From positions 1 to 57,560 of IMG/VR virus record IMGVR_UViG_3300027763_000005: DNA of 57,560 nt. The stretch is one strand, 5' to 3'. This DNA is from a virus. Made by a program: the position numbers and the translations under genes. The notes under the pieces were generated by a model. It was not told where the DNA came from. It saw only the letters and a program-made list of their open reading frames with translations, and did not search any database. This document shows positions 24,962 to 32,001 of the stretch, piece by piece (the stretch's first letter is position 1; every line of letters begins with the position of its first letter).

Positions 24962-25150
24962 TTATTTCCTGCCGAATGTTACGTTTGTTTCTGCACGGAT
25001 ATCTTGGTTGCGCCATGTCCAGCATTGGCTGTCATCTTGAAAGACGACCCAGCATAAATCGAAATCGACCCCATAATCAATCAGGACATGCGCCATACCT
25101 TTCCCTTTTGGCGTCACGACGGGCAGCGGCGGGTCAAGTCTCAGCATCAT
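24962..25150 (-). CDS. Small conserved phage protein
   Basis: The 62-residue product MMLRLDPPLPVVTPKGKGMAHV... LCWVVFQDDSQCWTWRNQDIRAETN matches a small family I know from phages of Alpha- and Gammaproteobacteria; its function is unknown. The start at 25150 is chosen because GGAG lies 7 bases upstream. It overlaps the end of the preceding gene by 17 bases. Confidence 0.75.
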   Translation of the reverse strand: MMLRLDPPLPVVTPKGKGMAHVLIDYGVDFDLCWVVFQDDSQCWTWRNQDIRAETNVTFGRK

Positions 25151-25412
25151 CTGTCTTCTCCATAGTATCGTTAAGCGGCCCATCGGTGAACCCGTAAACG
25201 CCGTATCCTTCAACGATAACGATATAAGTGTCCCATCCAATGCGGTTGTCGTAACAGTATGGCTTAATGGTTACTTGATCTTTAGCAATGTCTCGGTCAA
25301 AAAAGCGCAGCCCTTTCTGCAAATCAAGTATTAAATCATCAATGCTCGCCACCTCTCGCACGGTATCCATAGAGTCCTCAAGCCAGTTTCGGTGGTCTCT
25401 AAACAGGGCCAT
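25134..25412 (-). CDS. Hypothetical early protein
   Basis: A 92-residue product starting MALFRDHRNWLEDSMD and ending TMEKTDDAET. AGAGGAAAA precedes the ATG. The last codons double as the ribosome site and start region of the next gene, a pattern repeated at several junctions here. Central beta strands (WDTYIVIVEGYGVYGFTDG) suggest a compact domain of unknown function. Confidence 0.65.
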   Translation of the reverse strand: MALFRDHRNWLEDSMDTVREVASIDDLILDLQKGLRFFDRDIAKDQVTIKPYCYDNRIGWDTYIVIVEGYGVYGFTDGPLNDTMEKTDDAET

Positions 25413-25650
25413 TTTTCCTCTCCCCCTCAAGCGCGGCGCGGGCAATCAGCACAGCCTCTTCGTGACCATCCGCGCAGTAGACTTTACCATGCGGGGCGTG
25501 AGCAATACGGCGCAGAGCCGTTTCCAGCTCTTTGATGCGATATTCCGCTTCTTTGAACTTGTTGTTGTACAGAAGCTTGAAGTGCATCCAGTTTTTGTGT
25601 GACATGTCTTCTGCTACTTGCAGAATATTGAAGGCTTCTTCGTCAGTCAT
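25399..25650 (-). CDS. Small helical protein with ALEGE tail
   Basis: An 83-residue product starting MTDEEAFNILQVAEDM and ending IARAALEGERKNGPV. It is mostly helical with many Glu/Lys residues and one Cys. GGAGAAGGCCG precedes the start. The tail nearly repeats that of the upstream gene (IARAALEGEKADD), at DNA level too, so this junction was probably duplicated or exchanged. Confidence 0.65.
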   Translation of the reverse strand: MTDEEAFNILQVAEDMSHKNWMHFKLLYNNKFKEAEYRIKELETALRRIAHAPHGKVYCADGHEEAVLIARAALEGERKNGPV

Positions 25651-25969
25651 CGGCCTTCTCCCCTTCAAGCGCGGCGCGGGCAATCTTGCCAAAGTCTCCA
25701 ACGAAAACCGTTTCTCCGGTTAACGCATCTTTTTGAATAATTTCTAACAGCCCCGCCCGCAACCGCTCGATCTCGTCCCGTAGTTTTTCGTTTTCGCAGT
25801 TACGACATTCTTCGTTGGGGAATTTCATGCGCCAACCGCACTTGTCACACAAGTTCGCTGCGCCCTGCTCGATCAGCAACAATCGCTCGATCTCAGGTTT
25901 CAGGCTGTCCTTCCCGTTTTTATAGCCAAACATATAGACCAGCGTCAGATCGTCCTGTTCTTCTTTCAT
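25643..25969 (-). CDS. Zn-ribbon-containing hypothetical protein
   Basis: A 108-residue product starting MKEEQDDLTLVYMFGYKNGKD. A CDKC...CRNC pair around residues 41-59 makes a probable zinc ribbon, followed by a helical region (KLRDEIERLRAGLLEI) and the IARAALEGEKADD tail. It overlaps both neighbours by 4-8 bases. Similar modular small proteins fill phage early regions; the function is unknown. Confidence 0.65.
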   Translation of the reverse strand: MKEEQDDLTLVYMFGYKNGKDSLKPEIERLLLIEQGAANLCDKCGWRMKFPNEECRNCENEKLRDEIERLRAGLLEIIQKDALTGETVFVGDFGKIARAALEGEKADD

Positions 25970-26304
25970 AGCCCATCGCCCTTCTCGCAATCGATCTCGA
26001 CCTTAACACAAGCGAGGCGAGAAGACCCGGAGTAGATATCTGCGTCCTTTTTGTGCAAATACACTGTTGTCGCATTGGGGAACACATTGACCCACAGCGT
26101 CCGCTGGATGCGCGGCTTTACTTCAATCAAGTCGCCACAGTTTTCGTCGCATGTGATACGTCCATCGGAAGGCCAAGTGAAAGAACGCCAGCCATCACTA
26201 GTTTTAATTGAACCGTGGACAGAGTGCATCCCGCCACCATCCACCGCGTAGATGCGAACCTCGCGACCGTCGCGTGTGCGGTATTTCTTATTGATATCGA
26301 TCAT
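25966..26304 (-). CDS. Hypothetical early protein, MIDINKKYRTRDG family
   Basis: A 112-residue product starting MIDINKKYRTRDGREVRIYAVD, an N-terminal pattern (a small beta barrel-like start) seen in many phage hypothetical proteins. GSSRLACVKVEID near the end forms further strands. The start at 26304 has AAGGA 7 bases upstream. The frame extends to 26517 but without a start site. Confidence 0.65.
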   Translation of the reverse strand: MIDINKKYRTRDGREVRIYAVDGGGMHSVHGSIKTSDGWRSFTWPSDGRITCDENCGDLIEVKPRIQRTLWVNVFPNATTVYLHKKDADIYSGSSRLACVKVEIDCEKGDGL

Positions 26305-26341
26305 ATCTGATCCTTTCTTGCCATAAATGCTGGGTAATGGG

Positions 26342-26707
26342 TCATATGTCACCCCTAGACTTCTTCTCTTGCCAACGCTTCCGGGCATGTATCCGTTTGC
26401 GAGATAGTTCTTTGTATTCTGAACCTTGGAACAGGTGGTCCAGCAGCTTGACACCGTGATGGACTGTTGTGTGATCCCTGCCCCCAGACCACACCCCAAG
26501 TTGCGGGTAACTGGCATCCATAGACTGCCTTGCTCGCCACCATGCCAAACGCCTAGCTGCTGCTATGGCTCGGCTTCGATCAGGGCTGTCGAACAACTCC
26601 ACTGGAAGGCGGAACTCTTTGCAGACCTGAATTTTTATGTCATTGAAAGTAGATGCTTTTGGCACGGCCCCTAAAAGCCAAATAGTGGATAGGTCGCTTT
26701 CTGACAT
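26342..26707 (-). CDS. Stand-alone DnaA domain IV (DNA-binding) protein
   Basis: The 121-residue product matches only the C-terminal DNA-binding domain of the replication initiator DnaA. Seen are FNDIKIQVCKEFRL, the basic helix SRAIAAARRLAWW and the signature GGRDHTTVHHGVKLLDHL, whose D-H-T-T residues read the CAC part of DnaA boxes in the family. The AAA+ and oligomerisation domains are absent. It could mark the phage origin, compete with host DnaA, or act as a repressor. It sits directly downstream of the GcrA gene, so both are expressed early. Confidence 0.85.
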   Translation of the reverse strand: MSESDLSTIWLLGAVPKASTFNDIKIQVCKEFRLPVELFDSPDRSRAIAAARRLAWWRARQSMDASYPQLGVWSGGRDHTTVHHGVKLLDHLFQGSEYKELSRKRIHARKRWQEKKSRGDI

Positions 26708-26713
26708 TCTGTT

Positions 26714-27193
26714 TTACCATTTAGTGTCTCGGTACGATTTAGCTCTCAATGTTGAGTTTGGAACGTAACAGAGATTGTGATGATGTTGGCAGTATGAGCC
26801 TTTTTCTTTAGTTGCCCCACAGAATAGATACTCGGCTGCACTCCCCTCGTTTATGACGTATCGGCACGACTTACTGGTTAGCCCGTCGTATCCTACATGC
26901 CCTCCCTTGCTTGGGTTCAGACTATCAAAAGCTGCACGGAGCGCAATAGGGTTTTGGTTGAAACGTGAAGTTGTTTTATTTTCACTGTTTTCCTTTGCAA
27001 CAAGCGCCCTGATGGCATCCATGCGAGCATCAAGGATCGGCCCGTTGATGATTTTTTTGGCACGGAGTTTTGATATCCGGCTCATAACAGAGCTTCTGGT
27101 AAATCCAATCTCCGCAGAGATCATAAGGCCGGTGCTGCCCTCACTCCACATTTTTATGATGGTAGCGTCAAAGTCCCTGATATTGATTTTCAT
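26714..27193 (-). CDS. gcrA: GcrA-family cell-cycle regulator
   Basis: GcrA is an alphaproteobacterial sigma70 partner that acts at GANTC-methylated promoters. The 159-residue product shows the N-terminal helix-turn-helix (MWSEGSTGLMISAEIGFTRSSVMSRISKL) and the C-terminal Cys/His segment CRY...FCGATKEKGSYCQHHHNLCYVP with the family spacing. The ATG at 27193 follows AGGAG. A phage copy could redirect host cell-cycle promoters or drive phage genes. It is the best host marker in the window. Confidence 0.88.
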   Translation of the reverse strand: MKINIRDFDATIIKMWSEGSTGLMISAEIGFTRSSVMSRISKLRAKKIINGPILDARMDAIRALVAKENSENKTTSRFNQNPIALRAAFDSLNPSKGGHVGYDGLTSKSCRYVINEGSAAEYLFCGATKEKGSYCQHHHNLCYVPNSTLRAKSYRDTKW

Positions 27194-27247
27194 TGGTTTC
27201 TCCTGTCGGGAAGTTGGTGGCGACATGTTAGCCGCCACCATGTTTTT

Positions 27248-27625
27248 CTATTTTGACTCCATGACAATTTTTATGTCAGCCGGTTTTACGTCTATCTTTG
27301 CCGTGCCAATATTCACTACCTTGGACTTGATATCGTCCTCGACCGCGACCCCAATCGACTCTTCAGAAGAAGCAAACTGGGCAGCGAACGCTAGGTAGTT
27401 AATCGCGTCCACATAATTGTCATCGTATGTTCTGGATTCCTGCATACGAGCCAGCTTCAACGCAACCATGATCATGGAAACATCGTAGGCCGAGATTGGC
27501 TTGTTAAGGATAACGCTGGCAAGGATGCTGATCCGGTCAAACATCGAGTCGGCTGGTCCGTACTGCTCCCCGCGCTGCTTCAAGACTGCGTCGGCGGATG
27601 CCAAAACGTCCTTGTGATTCGTCAC
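27248..27625 (-). CDS. DUF6378-domain protein
   Basis: The 125-residue product carries the phage DUF6378 pattern: RGEQYGPADSMFDRIS, then ISAYDVSMIMVALKLARMQ and DDNYVDAINYLAFAAQFA. The family is small and helical, resembles all-alpha MazG-like folds, and has no proven role. The only supported start is a GTG at 27625 with GGAGG 9 bases upstream. It lies within the end of the preceding gene (89-base overlap). Confidence 0.78.
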   Translation of the reverse strand: MTNHKDVLASADAVLKQRGEQYGPADSMFDRISILASVILNKPISAYDVSMIMVALKLARMQESRTYDDNYVDAINYLAFAAQFASSEESIGVAVEDDIKSKVVNIGTAKIDVKPADIKIVMESK

Positions 27626-27881
27626 TTCCGTGTTCCTCCATGTCGATAAATTCTTGCACTTTGCCGATGTGATGCGTGTTGATGATAGTTTCGCCACGAT
27701 CTTCCCACCAGCTTTCACCGGTTTCTGTTTTCCGGCGGTAGTGCATTTGGAACAGCAGGAACTCCTCACTGTTCATGGACCGTAGCAGAGCCTCGCATGA
27801 CTCTGAGGGGTGGTCCAGAGTTAACTGATGCACCATAGCGCCGCTCGCGGCTGGCATATTCATCGTTACAAGAAACCTCAT
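27537..27881 (-). CDS. Conserved hypothetical early protein
   Basis: A 114-residue product beginning MRFLVTMNMPAASGAMVHQLTLDHPS. The segment YRRKTETGESWWEDRGETIINTHHIGKVQEF is typical of a small phage family encoded beside recombination genes. The last 30 codons overlap the DUF6378 gene in another frame, so the C-terminus may be free to vary. Function unknown. Confidence 0.7.
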   Translation of the reverse strand: MRFLVTMNMPAASGAMVHQLTLDHPSESCEALLRSMNSEEFLLFQMHYRRKTETGESWWEDRGETIINTHHIGKVQEFIDMEEHGSDESQGRFGIRRRSLEAARGAVRTSRLDV

Positions 27882-27893
27882 TTTTCTCCTCTT

Positions 27894-28247
27894 TCAGTTT
27901 TCGTTTCGTCTGACAACTGTGCCGTCCATTTTCCGCTTCCAGAGAGACTTTCTGCTCCCCGGCATCGGTGATTTGGATGGCGTTTTGGCACCAAGGTGTT
28001 TTGCTCTCTGCCGCTTCACCTTGGCGATAAGAGGCATGTCTACCTTAGAAGTGTGTTCACGATGGCAAGTGCGATGAGCGACAAGCCAATTATTGGCGTC
28101 GTCAGAGCCTCCTGCCTCAAGAGGTATTTCATGTGAAACATCCCATTCTTGGCCCGGTATTACTTTTGTTTTACACATATGGCATATGCCATCATGTCTC
28201 AAAAATATATCGACGCGCATTTTAGCGGTGAGGCGTACCCTCTTCAC
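27894..28247 (-). CDS. HNH endonuclease-like protein
   Basis: A 117-residue HNH nuclease: CHMC (21-24 region), the catalytic WDVSHEIPLEAGGSDDANNWLVAHRTCHREH, and a basic tail. The D-H...N...H order is intact. The start is a GTG overlapping the upstream TGA (GTGA), a coupled start. In an early operon next to recombination genes it may process DNA ends or packaging substrates; a homing role is also possible. Confidence 0.8.
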   Translation of the reverse strand: MKRVRLTAKMRVDIFLRHDGICHMCKTKVIPGQEWDVSHEIPLEAGGSDDANNWLVAHRTCHREHTSKVDMPLIAKVKRQRAKHLGAKTPSKSPMPGSRKSLWKRKMDGTVVRRNEN

Positions 28248-28510
28248 TGGACTGGGTAGTCCTCATGCCAACGGCACACCCGACCCTTATCCGCCTTTAT
28301 GATAACATCTATCAGAGAGAGCCCGATGGAGGTTGCTGCTTCAAGAGCGGCTGCTAGGTTCGGTGCGGTTAGGCAAATAAGCTCGACCATAGCTGCTGCC
28401 AAAGCCGTGACAGATTCCTCAGTTAACTCCCCTCCGAGAGTTTCAAGAATCTCGTCCTTAAGCTGGATTTCGTTGTCGCTGAGTGTACGCTCTTCCCTAT
28501 CTTTGCTCAT
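28244..28510 (-). CDS. Hypothetical early protein
   Basis: An 88-residue product starting MSKDREERTLSDNEIQLKDEI. It has a helical, Ala-rich middle (VTALAAAMVELICLTAPNLAAALEAATSIGLSL) that could be membrane-prone or a buried helix pair. AGGGGG precedes the ATG. Its stop is shared with the HNH start. No family is recognised. Confidence 0.6.
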   Translation of the reverse strand: MSKDREERTLSDNEIQLKDEILETLGGELTEESVTALAAAMVELICLTAPNLAAALEAATSIGLSLIDVIIKADKGRVCRWHEDYPVQ

Positions 28511-28519
28511 TGTGTCCCC

Positions 28520-28849
28520 CTAAAGTTTCATTTCGGCGCGACGGGTAGCTTCCGCAGATTGCCATTCGTGGAATTTCATCCTGATGTATTCAAGCTGGAC
28601 CTTTAGTTTTAGGGCCGCTTCCCTAGCGGCAACCATATCCCTTAAAAATTCACGCCACGACTCAGACGCTTTGGACTTCATCTCTGCCCTACTGACAGGG
28701 ATGTCGCCTTGCTGAATCATCATATTGGCAAGGAGGCTGGATTTTGTCTCCTCAAGGATAGACGCCGCAGATTCTGCGTCTACCCACTTTTTGGCAATTA
28801 TCCGATACTGCTCTGATATAGGAAGGTTCTCATCCATTTTTGTTACCAT
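28520..28849 (-). CDS. Conserved helical protein of the recombination operon
   Basis: A 109-residue product with the pattern YRIIAKKWVDAESAASILEETKSSLLA ... AREAALKLKVQLEYIRMKFHEWQSAEATRRAEMKL, which I know as a family next to single-strand annealing genes in many phages. It is all helix with strong heptads. A structural or loading role in recombination is plausible but unproven. Confidence 0.7.
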   Translation of the reverse strand: MVTKMDENLPISEQYRIIAKKWVDAESAASILEETKSSLLANMMIQQGDIPVSRAEMKSKASESWREFLRDMVAAREAALKLKVQLEYIRMKFHEWQSAEATRRAEMKL

Positions 28850-28859
28850 TGTTTCAAGA

Positions 28860-29129
28860 CTAGAAGGGGATGTCCTCGTCCCCTAGATTGGATGCGGTGC
28901 TCTTTTTGTCATCCCATCCGCCGGTAGTGGACTCTGATGCCCTAGGTTCCTTCTTCTTAAAGCTCAGACTTACCCATGTGTCGCTGTTTTTGTCTTTCTT
29001 GGTCCATCCGCTGACCCAGTACTCGACCCCATCGATCAGGGCCTTGCCAGTAAGTTGCGGGTGGTTGTCGGTTGTGCGCTTTTCGTTCTTGAAGATTGCG
29101 CCGCTGAGATCACGCTGTTCGTATGCCAT
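28860..29129 (-). CDS. Single-stranded DNA-binding-like protein
   Basis: An 89-residue single beta domain (GAIFKNEKRTTDNHPQLTGKALIDGVEYWVSGWTKKDK...SLSFKKK) followed by a linker and the acidic tip DEDIPF. That tip matches the SSB tail that recruits partners. The position between the exonuclease and other recombination genes supports an SSB function on recombination intermediates. The domain is shorter than a classical OB-fold SSB. Its stop is one base from the next gene. Confidence 0.75.
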   Translation of the reverse strand: MAYEQRDLSGAIFKNEKRTTDNHPQLTGKALIDGVEYWVSGWTKKDKNSDTWVSLSFKKKEPRASESTTGGWDDKKSTASNLGDEDIPF

Positions 29130-29761
29130 TAGAAGTCTCTCCCATACTTAGCCTTGAGGCCATCAATCTTAGCGTCAAGCTCTGCCAAAAACTTGGAAAC
29201 TTCAGTCTCCATGTTGGAAATCATAGCCTCGTCACGAAGAACCCGGCAGGAAAAGGTTCGGAATTCTGCCGGTACACGAGGATCATAGCTGACAAAATCG
29301 CACCACTTGCGACCTGTACAGGCCATCTGCCACTGCATTTGCGCCATGTATTTGGGTGGAACCTCGTCACTGGCTAGGGTGTCGAGGTGAGTGGATGTAG
29401 TGGGGCACTTAATCTCTATCAGTCCATCATCCCCGACAAGGCCGTCTGGTGACGCTCCCGACATTGGGATGGTAGGGTGAGGGACGAATCCGGTTTCAAT
29501 GACAAGGCTGCCCGTGTCAGTCTCGTATACCTCTCTGGCATACGGTTCCGTTTCCGTCCCCCACGCCATTGCGGCGTTCTTAAAGAAGTCCCCCTGCCTT
29601 CTTGTCAGACGCTCGCAAAGCAATTCGGCCATGTATTTGGCGCGGTTGGCAGAGTACCCAGATCGGGTCTTGGTGATAACATCAAAAACCCGTGATGCTG
29701 TCACCTTTCCAAGTCTGGCATTGTGCCACTCGTCGGTGTGTTGCTCCATAAACTGGTTCAT
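29129..29761 (-). CDS. YqaJ / lambda-exonuclease family nuclease
   Basis: The 210-residue product is a PD-(D/E)xK exonuclease. Seen are TDEWHNARLGKVTASR at the N-terminus, GTETEPYAREVYE, and the catalytic core GASPDGLVGDDGLIEIKCP (Asp, Glu-x-Lys), then the helix YMAQMQWQMACTGRKWCDF. It would resect double-stranded ends to supply 3' single strands to the ERF protein encoded upstream. The two genes overlap by 4 bases, so the pair is a Red-like recombination system. Confidence 0.88.
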   Translation of the reverse strand: MNQFMEQHTDEWHNARLGKVTASRVFDVITKTRSGYSANRAKYMAELLCERLTRRQGDFFKNAAMAWGTETEPYAREVYETDTGSLVIETGFVPHPTIPMSGASPDGLVGDDGLIEIKCPTTSTHLDTLASDEVPPKYMAQMQWQMACTGRKWCDFVSYDPRVPAEFRTFSCRVLRDEAMISNMETEVSKFLAELDAKIDGLKAKYGRDF

Positions 29762-30387
29762 TGTTCGGACGCCTTTTTGGCACGGGCTTTATCAGAACCG
29801 GTGGCAATGGCCTTAAGGACAGCACGGGCATCCGCAGAGATCAGGTCTTTATCATCTTTGTGGAGTTCATCATGCCATAGACGCAAGGCGGTCATACCTT
29901 GTTTGGCGTGGACGGTACCTTCCTCCATCAGTTCAGGAGGCGTGACAACTGCCTCGGCCTTTACAGCCGGTGCCTTGATTGGGTTAACACCGGGGCCAGC
30001 GGTAACAGCCGCATTGCCGTCGTCATCGTCAGAAGCCACACACAGAATGCCCATGATCCCATAACGCCGAGCATAGGTAATACCCGAGCCAATACCGTGC
30101 GCGTCATACTTTGACACCGGCATAAACAGGACTTCAGAGAAATACTCACCCGATTTATGGGTCAGCATCGTCTCAACCTCGACCCCGCCCTGTATGGCAC
30201 GGGGAAACTGGAGGATAGCCAAGTCGTTGACGGCCAGTGGCTCCCGAATGGCGGCGCGGACAGATGCCAGATTGGCATACTTTGACTTGAAGTGCTCGTT
30301 CTTGGAGTCCTTGGTGGCGTCCTCAATCAAGCCTTGGGCCTTGGAGAGTGCGGTTGCGATCTCACAGATCGTCTCTGACATTTTCAT
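29758..30387 (-). CDS. erf: ERF-family single-strand annealing protein
   Basis: The 209-residue product matches ERF recombinases: KAQGLIEDATKDSKNEHFKSKYANLASV, a PLAVNDLAILQFPR segment, LTHKSGEYFSEVLFMPV and GSGITYARRYGIMGILCVASDDDDGN. These proteins anneal complementary strands and help circularise permuted phage DNA. It is followed by its exonuclease partner. The C-terminal third is a lower-complexity Ala/Lys tail. Confidence 0.88.
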   Translation of the reverse strand: MKMSETICEIATALSKAQGLIEDATKDSKNEHFKSKYANLASVRAAIREPLAVNDLAILQFPRAIQGGVEVETMLTHKSGEYFSEVLFMPVSKYDAHGIGSGITYARRYGIMGILCVASDDDDGNAAVTAGPGVNPIKAPAVKAEAVVTPPELMEEGTVHAKQGMTALRLWHDELHKDDKDLISADARAVLKAIATGSDKARAKKASEQ

Positions 30388-30398
30388 TGCTGTTTTCC

Positions 30399-30686
30399 TT
30401 AGCCGTTAAACGGAGATGCGTTGCGCTCATATTCGACGCAACATGCCTCTTCTATATCTTCCATCAAATCTTCATCATTTTGGATAACGCGCATCAACAT
30501 GACTATGAAGGCAAAAGGCAGATTCTCATTGCCGATGCCCCGGTTGGGGAAGTTGATGTCAGTGACCACCGGCTCGTCATCATAGCCGATTTCGATGCTT
30601 AGGCTGGCTTCAAGGACCATGATCCCGTTCATGCCCGGAGGCACGTATTCTTCTATGACGTATGTGGTCGGTGCTAGTTTTCTCAT
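30399..30686 (-). CDS. First gene of the leftward early operon, hypothetical
   Basis: A 95-residue acidic protein starting MRKLAPTTYVIEEYVPP. A beta-rich N-terminal half and a helix with NDEDLMEDIEEACC follow. The start at 30686 has GGGAGATGGG upstream and lies about 30 bases downstream of a good promoter. A longer frame to 30743 would start inside the promoter. Function unknown. Confidence 0.6.
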   Translation of the reverse strand: MRKLAPTTYVIEEYVPPGMNGIMVLEASLSIEIGYDDEPVVTDINFPNRGIGNENLPFAFIVMLMRVIQNDEDLMEDIEEACCVEYERNASPFNG

Positions 30687-30714
30687 TTCCCATCTCCCGT
30701 AGTAGGGTGAACCT

Positions 30715-30743
30715 AACATAGGGCTGCCACACATATTCGTCAA
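30715..30743 (-). promoter_or_regulatory. Leftward early promoter
   Basis: Reading the bottom strand, TTGACG (30743-30738), a 17-base spacer and TATGTT (30720-30715) make a good sigma70-type promoter for the recombination operon. ATAGGG (30718-30723) and CCCTAT (30747-30752) form an inverted pair around it and could be operator half-sites for the adjacent repressor. Confidence 0.75.
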
Positions 30744-30750
30744 CCCCCTA

Positions 30751-30778
30751 TTTACTTTTTAACCAAAAATTGTATATT
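30751..30778 (+). promoter_or_regulatory. Rightward early promoter, predicted leaderless transcript
   Basis: TTTACT (30751-30756), a 16-base spacer and TATATT (30773-30778) form a sigma70-type promoter back to back with the leftward one. The expected start point (about 7 bases after the -10) falls on or beside the ATG at 30785, and no ribosome site precedes that ATG. The mRNA is therefore probably leaderless. Confidence 0.65.
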
Positions 30779-30784
30779 GCGTTC

Positions 30785-30985
30785 ATGAAGATGGATCGAC
30801 ACCCTGTCCTTATGGACGTTATCCGCCGGTTTGGAACAGCCTCGGCCTTGGCCGCGTACCTCCAGATCACCGATCAGGCAGTCTCCCGCTGGACCAGAAT
30901 CCCGGTGAGACATGCTCTGGCTATCTCGCGACACACAGGAATCCCGTGCCATGTACTGAGACCTGATATCTATGAAAAAACGTAG
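30785..30985 (+). CDS. Cro/YdaS-like repressor
   Basis: The 66-residue product is a single helix-turn-helix domain: MDVIRRFGTASALAAYLQITDQAVSRWTR-IPVRHALAISRHTGI with the YdaS/Cro ending LRPDI. It is encoded at the head of the rightward operon, between two divergent promoters, as expected for an early switch protein. The ATG at 30785 is taken as the start because the -10 box ends 6 bases before it. Expression would be leaderless. Confidence 0.82.
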   Translation: MKMDRHPVLMDVIRRFGTASALAAYLQITDQAVSRWTRIPVRHALAISRHTGIPCHVLRPDIYEKT

Positions 30986-31175
30986 GCCACGCATACGGCT
31001 GAAGATTATCCTTTCATGGTTCCGTCAGGGCATGGATACCAGCCAGATTGCATTCCTTCTGAGGACCGACGAGGCGCATGTCGCCAACACTCTTCACCTC
31101 GCAAGGGAGGCCGAACGTGCTGAAAATCTTGATGCCATACCCTCCCAGCATAAACCGGCTGTGGAGGGCCAGTAA
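30972..31175 (+). CDS. Small HTH-type protein
   Basis: A 67-residue basic protein, MKKRRPRIRLKIILSWFRQGMDTSQIAFLLRTDEAHVANTLHLAR, which reads as a helix-turn-helix of the sigma-like or resolvase type (GMDTSQIAFLL..DEAHVAN). It overlaps the repressor gene by 14 bases. A regulator or replication accessory role is possible. Confidence 0.6.
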   Translation: MKKRRPRIRLKIILSWFRQGMDTSQIAFLLRTDEAHVANTLHLAREAERAENLDAIPSQHKPAVEGQ

Positions 31176-31473
31176 GCGCGGGGGCGTATACAAATCACAG
31201 GAGTACCGGGACTGGCAGACGGAGGCCAAATGGGAGATTTATAAACAAATCAAAAAACAACGTGTCTCAGGTCATTACAAATTGACAATTTTGGTAGTCC
31301 GTCCCGACAAGCGTAGGCGCGATTTGGGGAACCTAGAAAAAGCCATCAGCGACATTCTTGTCATGACAAATACCATAGACGACGACTGTCTATGCGACTG
31401 GATTGATATCAGGTGGGCTGAAAATGGTCCCGACTGCATGGTGATTATTGAACCTATGGGAGAGATAAAGTGA
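31117..31473 (+). CDS. rusA: RusA-family Holliday junction resolvase
   Basis: A 118-residue RusA nuclease. Seen are PYPPSINRLWR near the start, YRDWQTEAKWEIYKQIK, and the metal-binding Asp cluster in RPDKRRRDLGNLEKAISDIL and DDDCLCDW. It would cut four-way junctions before packaging. The start is a GTG at 31117 with GGAGG 6 bases upstream. It lies inside the end of the preceding HTH gene. Confidence 0.88.
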   Translation: MLKILMPYPPSINRLWRASKRGGVYKSQEYRDWQTEAKWEIYKQIKKQRVSGHYKLTILVVRPDKRRRDLGNLEKAISDILVMTNTIDDDCLCDWIDIRWAENGPDCMVIIEPMGEIK

Positions 31474-31691
31474 CAAAAGTGCCCCTGAAGCATCAGGCAG
31501 ACGCAGTTGAACGGGCCGTTGTGAACCTTAAGGGTTCCATTGCGACATTGCAGGATATGGCACGGTTAAAGAATGCTGACCCCACGATGGTCAGAATCCG
31601 GGAGGCGTACCTCGTCGATCTGGAAGCAGCCTACAAAACGATGCGCTGGATTGAAGCCAATGAGGATAAAATCAAGGTTGCGTTGAAGTAG
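31470..31691 (+). CDS. Small helical hypothetical protein
   Basis: A 73-residue protein, MTKVPLKHQADAVERAVVNLKGSIATLQDM..., with two long helices. It starts with GTG overlapping the RusA stop (GTGA), with GGGAGAGA upstream. Proteins like this follow rusA in several phages. Function unknown. Confidence 0.65.
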   Translation: MTKVPLKHQADAVERAVVNLKGSIATLQDMARLKNADPTMVRIREAYLVDLEAAYKTMRWIEANEDKIKVALK

Positions 31692-31749
31692 GTTGACAGC
31701 CATCAATTCATGGCGTAGTGTCAGTGTGCTAACCGGATATGGAGGCATG

Positions 31750-32001
31750 ATGTCGAGCGTAAAAGCTAGGTTCAGGCTGGCTCATTCTTTGGAGGAGGCT
31801 GCAAAGCTCATATATTCACCGGCAAAAGGTAAGCAAAAGGGGTCTTTAAGGAATTACAGAGGAGCCCAGAAACTTTGGGACAAGGGGGTGTATGAAAACT
31901 CAAATCTAAGTGACGACCTCTTTTCACTTCCAAGAGGTAAGAAAACAGTAACCCTTCCAAAACTTAAGTTCATGGAAACAAAGGACAAAGACAATGGCTG
32001 A
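31750..32001 (+). CDS. Basic hypothetical protein
   Basis: An 83-residue Lys-rich product, MSSVKARFRLAHSLEEAAKLIY..., ending ETKDKDNG. Two adjacent ATGs (31747, 31750) follow GGAGG at 31741-31745; the second has better spacing. Codon use is more A/T-rich than its neighbours. It overlaps the next gene by 8 bases. No family is recognised. Confidence 0.55.
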   Translation: MSSVKARFRLAHSLEEAAKLIYSPAKGKQKGSLRNYRGAQKLWDKGVYENSNLSDDLFSLPRGKKTVTLPKLKFMETKDKDNG

